A stretch of DNA of 64,000 bases from Mesobacillus jeotgali (GCF_014856545.2 NZ_CP109811.1:3094001-3158000), one strand, 5' to 3'; counted from the first letter of the stretch, positions 47,843 to 57,945 are shown. Notes: generated by a model not told the origin, from the sequence alone. Translations and numbers: made by a program.

Positions 47843-48450
47843 GAAGTCTTTTGTTCCTCCCCTTCTACTTGATTTATTGTACTGCCGGACATGACCGCAA
47901 TCATTGATTCAATAACTGACCAGGCGAGGAGAAGTCCAAGAGATATGAACAGGAGGTCCATAAAACCCATGGAAGCAGCAGCATATGGAAAATTAAATTT
48001 CCAAAGAATTGCTGAAAACAATAGATCTCCCTGCAAAAATCCTGAAATCAACGCTAATATACGGTCTTGCCTTTCTTTATGTAACAGGACTGCCAGATAA
48101 AAACCAGCTGCTCCAAGCATGATTTTCCGATCGAACAATACCCATATCGGATCAAATAATTCGAACATCAGGAAGCTTGTGTACGCAAGCATTATAATAA
48201 ATGAAGTTAAAAATAAATATAAAAATGAACCTGTCTTTTTTCGTCTTGTCTCAAGAAAAATAAAAAAGGCAATTGCTAAAGCAGACAGATGCATCTCGAA
48301 AATAAAAACATCGACTGTATATGGTGCTGCTAAAATGACGGCCAGCAGGATAATAGCCCACTTTAGTCTCAGCGGATTGTTTTTATTCATAAAGAAAGTA
48401 GTCCAAACCCAACCAATCCAAGCCAGCCAATAAAAGTACAACCCTTCCAT
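47839..48450 (-). CDS. yphA: YphA family membrane protein
   Basis: 203 residues with about six to seven membrane helices and a short hydrophilic C-terminal tail. GGAGGGG precedes the ATG. First gene of a three-gene coupled unit with the YIEGIA protein and its small partner. The name rests on position after der and on general similarity; no reaction can be assigned. Confidence 0.75.
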   Translation of the reverse strand: MEGLYFYWLAWIGWVWTTFFMNKNNPLRLKWAIILLAVILAAPYTVDVFIFEMHLSALAIAFFIFLETRRKKTGSFLYLFLTSFIIMLAYTSFLMFELFDPIWVLFDRKIMLGAAGFYLAVLLHKERQDRILALISGFLQGDLLFSAILWKFNFPYAAASMGFMDLLFISLGLLLAWSVIESMIAVMSGSTINQVEGEEQKTS

Positions 48451-48591
48451 TCAACCCCTCCTATCATTTCCATTATGGTAAACCGTTATGTAATTTAATC
48501 TTTTTTGTATAAAGTTTTTTAGCTGTACCATGTTAAGAAAAGCAGTATCTTTTTCACAGCTGATAAACAGCAAAAGATAGGAGAACCTTTA

Positions 48592-48626
48592 ACAGGAACT
48601 TGCCCGCTTAGCTGACTGGTTCCTGT
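48592..48626 (+). other. Hairpin in the ypzI leader
   Basis: Perfect arms ACAGGAAC/GTTCCTGT with a 19-base loop, 32 bases before the ypzI start. No T run follows, so it is not a standard terminator. It could stabilise the mRNA or mark a regulatory site. Confidence 0.4.
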
Positions 48627-48657
48627 ATGAGTTCCACATCATTCTGGAGGTGAAAAT

Positions 48658-48801
48658 ATGGGCAAAGACCGACAGGAAAAGAAACTTAAAAAGAGCGGAC
48701 GAGTGGAGTCTGACCGCGACCAGGCATTGCACTATCCAGGAGCAACTAAATTACAAAGCCCTGAAGAAGCTCGCTCGTTAAATGACGGGAAGTATAGTTA
48801 A
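48658..48801 (+). CDS. ypzI: YpzI family small protein
   Basis: 47-residue, very hydrophilic protein beginning MGKDRQEKKLKKSGRVESDR and ending SLNDGKYS, with HYPGATKLQSPEEAR in the middle. GGAGGTG lies seven bases before the ATG. Size, charge and place next to yphA match B. subtilis ypzI. It is one of few plus-strand genes and ends in a strong terminator shared with fni. Function unknown. Confidence 0.85.
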   Translation: MGKDRQEKKLKKSGRVESDRDQALHYPGATKLQSPEEARSLNDGKYS

Positions 48802-48858
48802 CAGTGGTCTTTTGAACACAGCTAGTCCAAGCTGGTTATACGAAAGTTAAACCAGCAA

Positions 48859-48894
48859 GAATAGCCCCCTGCAAAAAAATGCAGGGGGCTATTC
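48859..48894. terminator. Bidirectional terminator between ypzI and fni
   Basis: Perfect 15-base stem GAATAGCCCCCTGCA/TGCAGGGGGCTATTC with an A6 loop. The two genes converge on it. Confidence 0.88.
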
Positions 48895-48908
48895 CTAATT
48901 ATTATAGT

Positions 48909-49967
48909 TTAAAATTTTCGCCTTCTGGCAAACGCTGCTGAATTGATCCCTCTTTGTTCAAGCCAGTGATAGGTTTCACCCGCTATCACCAGAGGCACGT
49001 TTTTAAGTTCCTCAATTGTATGTACTCCAAGCGCTGTCATAATGACAGCAATTTCTTCTTTAATCAGATCGATTTCCTTGATCAGCTCTTCCGTTCCATT
49101 TTCCATCAAGGTCTTAAGCAAGTAGCCTGCCATTGCAGCCGCGTCTGCACCAGTGGCAAGGGCTTTAACTATATCAAGGCTAGTCTGTATTCCGCCTGAA
49201 GCTATAACAGAAAGTTCTTGCGAAGCAGATTTTGTCTCAATAATCGAGACAGCAGTCGGAATTCCCCAATCCTCAAAAAACGTCAATAAACGGTTCCTCC
49301 GCTTATTTTCTATTTCCGCAAAATTGGTGCCGCCGAATCCGCCAACATCAACATAGCGTATACCTGATGATAAAAGAGCAGCAGCAGTCTCGGCACTTAT
49401 GCCAAACCCTACTTCTTTCACAACTACCGGGATCCCGACACTTTGTTGAATTTCTGCAATTCTTGCTAACGCGCCTTCAAAATCCCTATCGCCCTCAGGC
49501 ATGGTCAATTCCTGCACTACGTTCAAGTGGATTTGCAGGGCATCTGCCTCGATCATATCGATTGCGGCTCTTGCCTGCCGGACTGACGCCTCACTGCCCA
49601 AATTGGCAAGGATAATGCCGTTTGGATGCATTTCCCTTACAACTTCATAACTTCTTCGTTCACCCGGATCCTTAAGCGCAGCCATTTGTGATCCAACGGC
49701 AATAGCTGATCCAGTCTCTCTTGCCGCTATAGCCAATTCCCGGTTGATTCGGTAAGTTCGCTCTCCGCCGCCGCCTGTCATGGCATTTATAAAAATTGGC
49801 GAACTTAAAGAAAGTTCGCCAATTTCAGTTTCCAATTTTACTGAACCAAGATTTAATCCAGGCAAGCTTTGGTTTACAAACTTAATGTCATCAAAACCGG
49901 TTAGGCGTTTCTGGCCTGTTTCGAGGGCGTATTGGATATGGTCCCATTTACGTTTTGATCTTGACAC
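48909..49967 (-). CDS. fni: Type 2 isopentenyl-diphosphate delta-isomerase
   Basis: 352-residue FMN and NADPH-dependent enzyme that interconverts IPP and DMAPP for prenyl chains. It has RKWDHI at the N-terminus, [17 protein letters not shown], the [17 protein letters not shown] segment with substrate and Mg ligands, [10 protein letters not shown] and ASGGI. A GTG start is used, with GGTG six bases upstream. It lies 12 bases after ypfD. Together with hepS/hepT it serves menaquinone synthesis. Confidence 0.96.
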   Translation of the reverse strand: MSRSKRKWDHIQYALETGQKRLTGFDDIKFVNQSLPGLNLGSVKLETEIGELSLSSPIFINAMTGGGGERTYRINRELAIAARETGSAIAVGSQMAALKDPGERRSYEVVREMHPNGIILANLGSEASVRQARAAIDMIEADALQIHLNVVQELTMPEGDRDFEGALARIAEIQQSVGIPVVVKEVGFGISAETAAALLSSGIRYVDVGGFGGTNFAEIENKRRNRLLTFFEDWGIPTAVSIIETKSASQELSVIASGGIQTSLDIVKALATGADAAAMAGYLLKTLMENGTEELIKEIDLIKEEIAVIMTALGVHTIEELKNVPLVIAGETYHWLEQRGINSAAFARRRKF

Positions 49968-49979
49968 GATATATCACCA

Positions 49980-51119
49980 TTACTGTTTAAGATTCTTTAG
50001 CTTGTCTCCGATCATATCACCTAAGCTGAAGCCCTTTGTCTCCTCAGGAAGTTCATAGTCGAACGCCTCATTGCTTTCTCTTTCCTCGAACTCCTTCATG
50101 CTAAGTGATAGTCTTTGATCTTCCTTGTTAACTTCTAGCACCTTTACTTTTACAGTCTGCCCTTCTTGGAGGACTTCATGCGGGGTACCGATATGCTTAT
50201 GTGAGATTTGTGAAATATGAACGAGGCCTTCAACCCCAGGGAATACTTCAACAAATGCACCGTAAGAAACCAAACGCTTCACTGTTCCTTCCAAAGTGCT
50301 GCCCTTCGGAGCTTTCTCATCAATATCAGCCCATGGCCCAGGCAGTGTTTCTTTGATAGAAAGTGAAATACGCTCATTGTCACGATCCACGCTCAACACT
50401 TTAACTTGAACCTGCTGACCTTCCTCGACAACGTCTGATGGCTTTTCTACATGCTCGTGGGAAAGCTGTGAAATATGGACAAGTCCATCAACTCCTCCGA
50501 TGTCCACGAACGCTCCAAAGTCTGTGATTCTTTGTACTGTACCCTCAATAACCTGCCCAGATTGGATAGCCGCAAGCAAGTCCTGCTTTTTCTTTCCTTG
50601 TTCTTCTTCTACGACTGCACGGTGTGAAAGAATCAGGCGGTTCTTCTCCTGGTCAAGCTCTACAATTTTGAAACTGAGCGTCTTCCCTTTATAATCAGAG
50701 AAATCTTCCACAAAGTAAGATTCTACAAGTGATGCTGGAACGAATCCGCGGACGCCAAGATCCACTACCAGGCCGCCCTTGACGACATCTTTTACTTCAG
50801 CTTCGAAAACTTCGCCGCTCTCAAATTTGCCTTTTAGTTCTTCCCAAGCTTTTTCTGCATCTACTTTTCTCTTAGAAAGAATCAGAGCTTCTTCTTCAAC
50901 CTTTTGTACTTCCAAATCCAACTCATCTCCGACAGAAACCGCATCTTCTGCTTTTTCAACGTGAAGACTGGATAGTTCACTGATTGGGATGATGCCGTCT
51001 AACTTGCTGCCTTCGATATCTACTAAAACTTGCTTTTCTTCCACTTTTGTTACTTGGCCTTTAACTCGGTCTCCAGCCTTAAAGTTTTTTACCTCAATTT
51101 GGTTCATATCTTCTGACAT
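49980..51119 (-). CDS. ypfD: 30S ribosomal protein S1 homologue YpfD
   Basis: 379 residues with four S1 RNA-binding domains in tandem (about 15-85, 100-170, 185-255 and 272-342) and a short acidic and then basic tail. Domains 3 and 4 have the most typical sequence (ITDFGAFVDIGGVDGLVHIS). Low-G+C bacteria have this shorter S1-like protein, which is not essential in B. subtilis. GGAGGAG precedes the ATG. It follows the plsC gene by 153 bases. Confidence 0.94.
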   Translation of the reverse strand: MSEDMNQIEVKNFKAGDRVKGQVTKVEEKQVLVDIEGSKLDGIIPISELSSLHVEKAEDAVSVGDELDLEVQKVEEEALILSKRKVDAEKAWEELKGKFESGEVFEAEVKDVVKGGLVVDLGVRGFVPASLVESYFVEDFSDYKGKTLSFKIVELDQEKNRLILSHRAVVEEEQGKKKQDLLAAIQSGQVIEGTVQRITDFGAFVDIGGVDGLVHISQLSHEHVEKPSDVVEEGQQVQVKVLSVDRDNERISLSIKETLPGPWADIDEKAPKGSTLEGTVKRLVSYGAFVEVFPGVEGLVHISQISHKHIGTPHEVLQEGQTVKVKVLEVNKEDQRLSLSMKEFEERESNEAFDYELPEETKGFSLGDMIGDKLKNLKQ

Positions 51120-51272
51120 ATGTACTCCTCCTTAATCCATGACTGCTGCAATATATGCTTTGTGGCGAAAAGCCACTTTAAAAACACAATAATTAGCCAC
51201 TAAGTGAAAATTCTAAAAATATCTCTTCTTAATAACTTCTTACAAACAGACATTTTTGTCAAGCAAGAAACA

Positions 51273-51860
51273 TTACTTATATTTGTTAATCAGTTCCTGG
51301 ATTTCACCCATAATTAAGTCAGTTGTCTGTTCTGCATTTAACTTTTTTTCTTTAATAGATTCCATATCGATAGGCTTTCCATATACCACCTTCAATTTCT
51401 TGAATGCTTTGTATGGACCGATGATCGCGCACGGTACGACATGAGCATCAGACCGGAGCGCAAAGAAGCCCGCTCCTGCAAGCCCTTTACCCATTTCACC
51501 TGTCTTGCTTCTTGTTCCCTCTGGAAACAAACCTAAAACCTTTCCATCCTTTAAAATTCCGAGACCCTTTCTCAGAGCTTCCCTGTCGCTCATTCCCCTT
51601 TTGACAGGGAAAGCATTCAGGCGAGGAACAATTTTCCCAAGTACAGGAACAGAGAAAAGCTCTTCCTTCGCCATAAAATGGACGGGACGAGGTGCTGTGA
51701 TCCCAACTACCGGGGGATCAAGATTATCAATATGATTGGCACATAACAGCACACCGCCATCAGCAGGAATATTTTCTTTGCCAATTACCTCAATTCGATA
51801 AATTGGACTCAAAATTGAATTTACTAGAGATCTTGCAAACGAATAAACCGTCAATTTCAT
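51273..51860 (-). CDS. plsC: 1-acyl-sn-glycerol-3-phosphate acyltransferase
   Basis: 195-residue membrane-associated acyltransferase that makes phosphatidic acid. The catalytic H-x4-D is ANHIDNLD (H43, D48), and the substrate motif [10 protein letters not shown] is present. Its ATG overlaps the cmk stop by four bases. B. subtilis has plsC elsewhere, so the cmk-plsC-ypfD order is a variant seen in other Bacillaceae. Confidence 0.93.
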   Translation of the reverse strand: MKLTVYSFARSLVNSILSPIYRIEVIGKENIPADGGVLLCANHIDNLDPPVVGITAPRPVHFMAKEELFSVPVLGKIVPRLNAFPVKRGMSDREALRKGLGILKDGKVLGLFPEGTRSKTGEMGKGLAGAGFFALRSDAHVVPCAIIGPYKAFKKLKVVYGKPIDMESIKEKKLNAEQTTDLIMGEIQELINKYK

Positions 51861-52531
51861 CCGATCCTTTCAAGCGCCAATTCCATAATTTTCCCTACAA
51901 CATCCTGGATTGACAAAGAGGTTGTATCTATTTCGACTGCATCATCCGCTTTTTTCAATGGAGCTACTTCCCGCTCAGAATCAATTTTGTCACGCGCGGC
52001 AATCTCTTCCTTCAGCTTTTCCAGATCAGAAGGGAATCCTTTTTGGATATTCTCTGCATGTCGGCGTTGTGCCCTTTCTTCAACACTCGCAAGTAAAAAG
52101 ACCTTTACCTCGGCATTCGGCAATACATGTGTGCCGATATCCCTTCCGTCCATCACTACACCGCCGTCAACTGCAAACTCTTGCTGGCGTTTTACCATCT
52201 CTTTCCTCACAAGTTCATGCACGGCAACATAGGATACTTGATTGGTCACATCTGCACTTCTTATTTCATTGGTAACTTCGATCCCATCCAGCAGCACTTT
52301 TTGCCCTGTTTCTCCAGGCATCAGTTCGATTGAAGTATCATTTAAGATATCAATCAATTCTGCTTCGCTATCCAGGCCGGCTCCTTTATTTAAAGCCTTG
52401 TATGTAAGTGCCCTGTACATCGCACCTGTATCGATGTATATATATGTAAGTTTTTCGGCTACAATTTTGGCAACCGTACTTTTTCCTGCTGCTGCAGGAC
52501 CGTCTATAGCAATTGAAATTCGTCTACTCAT
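51857..52531 (-). CDS. cmk: Cytidylate kinase
   Basis: 224-residue kinase that phosphorylates CMP and dCMP. The P-loop is GPAAAGKST (11-19). [31 protein letters not shown] and the RAQRRHAE lid are present. AGGAGG precedes the ATG. First gene of a cmk-plsC pair, upstream of ypfD as in B. subtilis. Confidence 0.96.
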   Translation of the reverse strand: MSRRISIAIDGPAAAGKSTVAKIVAEKLTYIYIDTGAMYRALTYKALNKGAGLDSEAELIDILNDTSIELMPGETGQKVLLDGIEVTNEIRSADVTNQVSYVAVHELVRKEMVKRQQEFAVDGGVVMDGRDIGTHVLPNAEVKVFLLASVEERAQRRHAENIQKGFPSDLEKLKEEIAARDKIDSEREVAPLKKADDAVEIDTTSLSIQDVVGKIMELALERIG

Positions 52532-52725
52532 ATTTCCTCCTGGTACACTTCTAGTTGTTACTTTATATTCTCTTATATTTTAACACAAAAATCTTTTAAT
52601 CCTCGCTAATCAACACTTTTTTTGAGGCACTTTTCTAAACTTTGCCTGCACCCATGCCACTAAAGGAATCAACCCTTTTCAAAAGTGAATTGAAAGCACT
52701 TTTAAAGGGTTTTAAATCGACAATA

Positions 52726-52757
52726 TAAAAAGTAAGCAGATATCCAACCTGCTTACT
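52726..52757 (-). terminator. Terminator over the ypfB stop
   Basis: Perfect stem AGTAAGCAG/CTGCTTACT (52731-52739 with 52749-52757). On the minus strand TTTTTAT follows. The ypfB stop codon lies in the hairpin. Confidence 0.85.
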
Positions 52758-52935
52758 CTTTTCTTCTTATGGAATTCAGGACTTCTGAATGGTTATTGTC
52801 CGTTACACCTTCGTATTGGGTAATTTCTTTAAGCTCAGGAAAAGCATTGATTTCATGGAAAAATATTTGGGCGATAATTAAAAAAACAAACTGAATGATA
52901 GCGATTTTGATAAGGATTCTTTCAAATGTTTTCAT
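52753..52935 (-). CDS. ypfB: Small membrane protein YpfB (DUF5359 type)
   Basis: 60-residue protein with one membrane helix (about residues 7-27) and a hydrophilic tail ending SIRRKE. ATG 52935 is behind AGGAGC. Found between ypfA and cmk in Bacillus; function unknown. Size and topology match B. subtilis YpfB. Confidence 0.8.
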   Translation of the reverse strand: MKTFERILIKIAIIQFVFLIIAQIFFHEINAFPELKEITQYEGVTDNNHSEVLNSIRRKE

Positions 52936-52998
52936 TTCCAATGCTCCTGTAAAAATCTTTTATTCTATTATGGGAGCATTTCCAGGTATTTATTCCTT

Positions 52999-53658
52999 TT
53001 AAACAGGAAGTCCTTTTTTCTTCATTTCAAGCTGTCTCTCAAAGCAGAATCTTAGAAGCATCTGCCTGTCGGTTCCCGACGAGTCAAAGAATTGGACAGA
53101 AGCCTTGTTCATATGTCCCTCACCGTCGATGATTCGAACGACTTTTCCACGGAACTTCCTGTATTCAAATTCTCCATTCTGCATAGGGAGGACAAACCAG
53201 CACTCAACCTCCATACCCTGCTTCAGACTGCTTTTTTTATCAATCAGCAATGCAGCTCCACCAGCGCTGATATCATCCGTTACTGTTGTAAATGGAGTGA
53301 ACTCTCCCTTGCCAGAATAAACAGCTACATCCACGGAGGTTTCAACCCGGACAAATTGCCTGCGCTGAATTTTAATGAGTCGATCCTTGCCTGGATACGA
53401 AAGAATCACCATTGGGATATTAAGCTTGACCCTTCCTTTGACTTCCGTGTCAAAATAATAATGAGAACCTGAATCTGTCACAAAATTAGCCTTTAAGGGT
53501 GTACCCTCAAGCAAGAACACTGTTCTGTTGGTATTCAAGTTTACAGGATAATCAATAAATAAATCATTGCCCTGACGCTCAACGAGTTTACACTTATATT
53601 GTTCAAAGCTGTCAGAATATCTATGCTCAAGGATTATGTTATCACCGATTTTTATCAT
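52999..53658 (-). CDS. motI: PilZ-domain c-di-GMP receptor MotI (YpfA)
   Basis: 219 residues: an N-terminal YcgR-like beta domain (about 1-95) and a C-terminal PilZ domain. The c-di-GMP motifs RxxxR (R100-QFV-R104) and DxSxxG (D129-S131-G134) are intact. In B. subtilis the orthologue binds MotA and disengages the flagellar motor when c-di-GMP is high. No flagellar genes other than cheR are in the window. It lies 63 bases upstream of ypfB. Confidence 0.92.
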   Translation of the reverse strand: MIKIGDNIILEHRYSDSFEQYKCKLVERQGNDLFIDYPVNLNTNRTVFLLEGTPLKANFVTDSGSHYYFDTEVKGRVKLNIPMVILSYPGKDRLIKIQRRQFVRVETSVDVAVYSGKGEFTPFTTVTDDISAGGAALLIDKKSSLKQGMEVECWFVLPMQNGEFEYRKFRGKVVRIIDGEGHMNKASVQFFDSSGTDRQMLLRFCFERQLEMKKKGLPV

Positions 53659-53844
53659 AGCTAGCCCACTTCCCCACTTCTGTCTATGCTGCTTAAATTT
53701 GTTTGGTAAACTATCTCATATTTATTATGACATGCAGGACTAATCTGGTGCAATAGTCCTTTAATGGATTATTTTTACAACACTCTTTATCTAAACCTTT
53801 TTAATTTCCCAACATCGCAAACCATATACAGATGAAACCGAAAT

Positions 53845-53873
53845 AAAAAAGGGAAAGCACTTGGCTTTCCCTT
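53845..53873 (-). terminator. Terminator after ypeB
   Basis: Perfect stem AAGGGAAAGC/GCTTTCCCTT (53849-53858 with 53864-53873). On the minus strand a T run follows. The ypeB stop overlaps the hairpin. Confidence 0.88.
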
Positions 53874-55221
53874 AGACTACATCCTCATATACTGGTTCAG
53901 CATTATGGAGTTTTTCTACTTTCTCTTCCGTTCCGTCTTCTGCATTGATATAAATCCTGAATGTGTCGTTGCCGAGAACTCCTGTGAATTCATAGCATAA
54001 CACCTCTTCATTAATGTCGTTCAGGATAATTGCTTTTTTCTCATCCATCACTTTGAGATTTGGATTGACTTTCTTTTTTGCTTCGGCTATGTCAATGCCA
54101 ACCTGAGGAATTTCTCTTGTTTTATGAGATTTTAAATAATCCTCCGCAGAGAAGCCGATGACATCTCCATTGTCTAGTGCGACCTTCATATTGATTGCAT
54201 CAGGATAAATTCTTACGTCGTCCTGCGTACCGACAAAAGTAAATACACCGATATTATCGTATTGGGCGCTTTCAAAGAGATCCAAATTTTTGAAGTTATG
54301 ATCCTTTAAAAATGCGATTGCCTTATTAGAAGCGTCATTGAGACTGAGTTTTTGATTCTTCACTTCTCTTTCAAGCAAGAACCAGATTGGATAGCCACCC
54401 TTTTTGGTTATATCCATATTAGCTTCAAGCTTTGTTTTTGGGTTCTGGATCGAGACACTGAAGAATCCATAATCCGAGCCTTTGCCGCTTTCCGTTACCT
54501 TAACTTTGCCGCCTTTTCTAAGCGGAGTATAATTCCTGGTAATCTGAATCGCTTTTTCTTTTGAAATTTTCTCACCAGGCAGCTTTTTAAAATTTTCATC
54601 ATCTTTCTGAAGATTGATCTGCGCTGGTCCGAAATCAGTTTCCGTATAGCTTTCAACTGTCTTTTCAACAGTCTTGAAACCATCAATGATCGTATTGTCA
54701 GTCTGGCCCTTCTCCGTTGCAAGTGCCAACTCTACATCCATCCATCGAAGATTGTTTTCCAGAACCATGTGCTGGACTTTTCTCAAATCCTGCTGGATTT
54801 CACCTGATTGCTCATATAAGGTTTTAAGGGTCGAATATTCTTTTTCCGTGAGTGGTTCCTTATCCAAGTCTCGCACCGCTGTTTTATAACTAAAATTACC
54901 GATATTCGCCAGAAACTCTTCGGTTTTATTAAAAGGCAATAAGGTTAATGGAAGCTGGCCTACATCACTATGAGCCTGCGAAGTGATTTTCCAAACCTCT
55001 GCCAACTGTGGTGATAATGAACTTCTTGAATTCATCGCTAGTGTTGTGCCAATTTTATCGTTCAATAAATCAATTTGATATGTCAGATCATGAAAGGCTC
55101 TTTGGTAATTATTTTCAGCATTAATCAATACTGCTGTTTTTTCCCTGTGCTCCTGATAACCCCAATAGGCAGTTCCGGCAATACCAATGACGAGGACTGC
55201 AATGGCTATTCCTCTTAGCAA
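53872..55221 (-). CDS. ypeB: Germination protein YpeB
   Basis: 449 residues with one N-terminal membrane anchor (about 3-19), a helical N-terminal domain and three PepSY-type repeats in the C-terminal half. YpeB is needed to stabilise and localise the spore cortex hydrolase SleB. The TTG start is supported by GGGGTGAG five to six bases upstream. It lies 12 bases after sleB in the standard sleB-ypeB operon. Confidence 0.95.
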   Translation of the reverse strand: MLRGIAIAVLVIGIAGTAYWGYQEHREKTAVLINAENNYQRAFHDLTYQIDLLNDKIGTTLAMNSRSSLSPQLAEVWKITSQAHSDVGQLPLTLLPFNKTEEFLANIGNFSYKTAVRDLDKEPLTEKEYSTLKTLYEQSGEIQQDLRKVQHMVLENNLRWMDVELALATEKGQTDNTIIDGFKTVEKTVESYTETDFGPAQINLQKDDENFKKLPGEKISKEKAIQITRNYTPLRKGGKVKVTESGKGSDYGFFSVSIQNPKTKLEANMDITKKGGYPIWFLLEREVKNQKLSLNDASNKAIAFLKDHNFKNLDLFESAQYDNIGVFTFVGTQDDVRIYPDAINMKVALDNGDVIGFSAEDYLKSHKTREIPQVGIDIAEAKKKVNPNLKVMDEKKAIILNDINEEVLCYEFTGVLGNDTFRIYINAEDGTEEKVEKLHNAEPVYEDVV

Positions 55222-55233
55222 TTCAACTCACCC

Positions 55234-56013
55234 CTATTTACAAAAAATATGTTTCCCGATCTTTTTGATTTGCGGTCGTGACCAAATCCAGGCACTGGTG
55301 GCCGTGTCAGGATTAAAATAGTACATGGCGTTTCCAGTAGGATCCCAGCCATTGATCGCATCAAGGACTGCTTTTTTTGCGGTTTCGTTTGGTGTAAGCC
55401 AGATTTGGCCATCAGCAACTGCTGTGAACGCCCTCGGTTCGAAAATAACACCCGAAATAGTATTCGGGAATGTGGCACTGTCTAACCTGTTCAAGATTAC
55501 CGCTGCAACTGCTACCTGTCCGGTATAAGGTTCACCCCTTGCTTCTCCATAGACCGCATTAGCCATGAGCTGGATATCATTCTGTGAGAATCCATTTGGT
55601 GTATTTGTGGCGGCAGCCGGTTTGGGTGCAGCTTGTGTTTGGGCACCCCCGCCCGTTTTCCCGCCGCCTTGTGTTTCGCCGCCCCAGGCAATTTTCGCAT
55701 TTGGCGTCGCTTTCGCAAGCTTGAGTTTCGTCTTCCACCCTGCAACTCCATCAATCTCCAAACCAAATTCATATTGGAAATTTCTTAGAGCCCAATAGGT
55801 ACCCCAGCCAAATACTCCGTCGATTTTTCCATTGTAAAAACCAATATGCTTTAGTCGTGACTGGAGCTCAATAACATCGTCTCCTACCGCACCCTGCTGA
55901 AGTACCTGACTTGTAAACGCCTCAGCCCTTTGATCGATTTGGCTTAATTGCACTAAAGACATGATCAAAGCCAGCGCGGCCATCACCTTCAAGATAGACC
56001 GATATTTCTTCAT
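55234..56013 (-). CDS. sleB: Spore cortex-lytic enzyme SleB
   Basis: 259 residues: a signal peptide (about 1-30), an N-terminal peptidoglycan-binding domain with GAVGDDVIELQSRLKHIGFY and DGVFGWGT, a Gly/Gln/Ala/Pro-rich linker (about 108-140), and a C-terminal SleB hydrolase domain with the catalytic Glu in NAVYGEARGEP. It is a lytic transglycosylase that opens the cortex during germination. GGGGGT precedes ATG 56013. Expression in the forespore is expected from B. subtilis; I could not see a clear sigma-G promoter. Confidence 0.96.
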   Translation of the reverse strand: MKKYRSILKVMAALALIMSLVQLSQIDQRAEAFTSQVLQQGAVGDDVIELQSRLKHIGFYNGKIDGVFGWGTYWALRNFQYEFGLEIDGVAGWKTKLKLAKATPNAKIAWGGETQGGGKTGGGAQTQAAPKPAAATNTPNGFSQNDIQLMANAVYGEARGEPYTGQVAVAAVILNRLDSATFPNTISGVIFEPRAFTAVADGQIWLTPNETAKKAVLDAINGWDPTGNAMYYFNPDTATSAWIWSRPQIKKIGKHIFCK

Positions 56014-56087
56014 TGAATGCAACCCCCAAAGATGTGAACTTAAAAGATTACTCCTATTTTTTGTTAAGAGTTGACTTTTATTCCACA

Positions 56088-56125
56088 AAACAAAAAAACC
56101 CTCCATTTTTTAAGAATGAAGAGTT
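56088..56125 (-). terminator. Terminator after prsW
   Basis: Eleven-base stem with G-U pairs on the minus-strand RNA (AACTCTTCATT with AATGGAGGGTT), followed by T7. It lies just past the prsW stop. Confidence 0.75.
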
Positions 56126-56127
56126 TT

Positions 56128-56799
56128 TCAGATTGGATATTGCTTTTCAATATGCTGCAGGGTCAATATTCTCGCCTTTTTCACTTTTCTTAGTCCCAGC
56201 CACCAAAGGAAAATCATGAATGGAACCATCAGAACCAGCCAGTCTTCCCTGGTCATAAGGATAAAATCATAAACACCATGCAGGAGAACTGGCACCATTA
56301 GTGAAAGCATGATCCACTTCTTTTGCACCCCGGGGGAAAACTTTGCCTTACCTATATAGTAACCCATTATCACTCCAAAAAGCGCATGGCTTGATACAGG
56401 CAGAAGAGCCCTCCCAATTGCGTCCTGGAGGCCATTGGCAAGCAGATAAAAGATATTTTCAGCTGATGCGAAACCCAGGGATACAGCTACACTGTAAATA
56501 ATTCCATCATAATGTTCATCAAAAGAAATATGCTGGAAAATTGTATAATAAAGAATGAACCATTTAAAGAATTCTTCTAATAGACCAACTGTTCCGAACG
56601 CTTTGGTGAAGTCCCCCTGAAGCAAGCCCTCGACAGAAAGGACATATTGAATGAACATAAGCGGAAATACAAGCAACGCACCGAAAATAAACATCTTAAA
56701 CACCAGTGATAGCGGCTCTGACTCATACTGGTCCTTTAAGTAAAAATAACTTAACAGCGCCAGACCCGGAGCTACCCCGGCAGTAACTATTCCCAGCAT
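56128..56799 (-). CDS. prsW: Intramembrane metalloprotease PrsW
   Basis: 223-residue membrane protein with about seven to eight helices. The PrsW motifs are EEFFKW, a [11 protein letters not shown] segment and the two His-containing helices SSHALFG and LLHGVYDF, which should bind the metal. In B. subtilis PrsW makes the site-1 cut in the anti-sigma factor RsiW to activate sigma-W under envelope stress. ATG 56799 follows AGAGGAC; the TTG at 56817 is less likely. Confidence 0.93.
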   Translation of the reverse strand: MLGIVTAGVAPGLALLSYFYLKDQYESEPLSLVFKMFIFGALLVFPLMFIQYVLSVEGLLQGDFTKAFGTVGLLEEFFKWFILYYTIFQHISFDEHYDGIIYSVAVSLGFASAENIFYLLANGLQDAIGRALLPVSSHALFGVIMGYYIGKAKFSPGVQKKWIMLSLMVPVLLHGVYDFILMTREDWLVLMVPFMIFLWWLGLRKVKKARILTLQHIEKQYPI

Positions 56800-56901
56800 A
56801 TGCTGTCCTCTTTTCAATTTGTTTTTTTAATCGTATCATGTAATTAGAAGAAAGAAAATGGATTATTATTCTTTCTTAATGGTCTTTCGGAGGTAATAGT
56901 T

Positions 56902-57873
56902 TTGAAAAAGAATATTTTACTGATTCATACTGGCGGTACCATTTCCATGAGCGAGGATACAAGCGGAGCGGTCAAACCCGGGGCGAATAACCCACTGACA
57001 CAGGGAACCGACCATTTATCCAATCTCGCTGAACTTATTGTAGAAGAGCCCTTCAATTTGCCATCTCCACACATTACACCCAAGGAGATGATGGAGTTAA
57101 AATATATTCTTGAGGATTATGATAAAAAAGGCTACATCGATGGAGCAATCATCACCCATGGAACAGATACACTGGAAGAGACAGCATATTTCCTCGATCT
57201 CACTTGCCAGGCAAGCTTCCCGGTCGTCGTTACTGGTGCGATGAGATCCAGCAATGAAATCGGATCTGACGGCCTGTATAATTTGATATCTTCAATAAGA
57301 GTGGCTTCCAGCCCGGATGCAAAGGGAAAAGGGGTACTAGTCGTCCTTAATGACGAAATTCACACAGCTGTCAACGTGACCAAGACACATACAAGCAATA
57401 TCTCAACCTTTCAGAGCCCGCAATATGGCCCAATCGGGATAGTGACAAAAAGGGGTGTTCTTTTCCACCACACTCCTACGAAGCACGAAAACTATCCAGT
57501 AGCGGACATCAGCAAAAAAGTTTCCCTGATTAAAGCACACGCTGGAATGGACTCTTCTTTGCTGCAAGCCATACTGGACTTAGGCGTCGATGGTGTCGTG
57601 ATCGAAGCACTTGGACAAGGCAATCTTCCGCCCGCTGCACTTGAGGGTGTACAAGATTTTCTTAAGCACAATATCCCGGTGGTCATCGTTTCCAGAAGCT
57701 TTGCCGGCATAGTCCAGGATGTTTATGGATATGAAGGCGGCGGCAAGCACCTGAAAGAATTGGGCGTCATTTTTTCAAATGGTTTGAATGGTCAGAAAGC
57801 AAGGATCAAGCTGCTGGTTGCACTTGCTAAAACGGATGAGATGGATGAAATTAACGAGATGTTCATGTTCTAA
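56902..57873 (+). CDS. ansA: Asparaginase
   Basis: 323-residue cytosolic (type I) L-asparaginase giving aspartate and ammonia; no signal peptide. The first catalytic threonine is in HTGGTISM (T13) and the second motif is THGTDTLEET. GAMRSSNEIGSDG and the C-terminal VIEALGQGN follow. The TTG start has GGAGGT eight bases upstream. It is on the plus strand, diverging from prsW and converging on ypdA. Together with gudB and aspB it links asparagine to glutamate and the TCA cycle. Confidence 0.92.
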   Translation: MKKNILLIHTGGTISMSEDTSGAVKPGANNPLTQGTDHLSNLAELIVEEPFNLPSPHITPKEMMELKYILEDYDKKGYIDGAIITHGTDTLEETAYFLDLTCQASFPVVVTGAMRSSNEIGSDGLYNLISSIRVASSPDAKGKGVLVVLNDEIHTAVNVTKTHTSNISTFQSPQYGPIGIVTKRGVLFHHTPTKHENYPVADISKKVSLIKAHAGMDSSLLQAILDLGVDGVVIEALGQGNLPPAALEGVQDFLKHNIPVVIVSRSFAGIVQDVYGYEGGGKHLKELGVIFSNGLNGQKARIKLLVALAKTDEMDEINEMFMF

Positions 57874-57900
57874 AATTCTAAAATTGACGTGATAAAATAG

Positions 57901-57945
57901 GAAAAAGCGGTGTCTGAATTCAATCAGACACTGCTTTTTTATTTT
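57901..57945 (+). terminator. Terminator after ansA
   Basis: Stem AAAAGC-GTGTCTGA/TCAGACAC-GCTTTT with single-base bulges and a six-base loop, followed by a T run. Confidence 0.88.
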
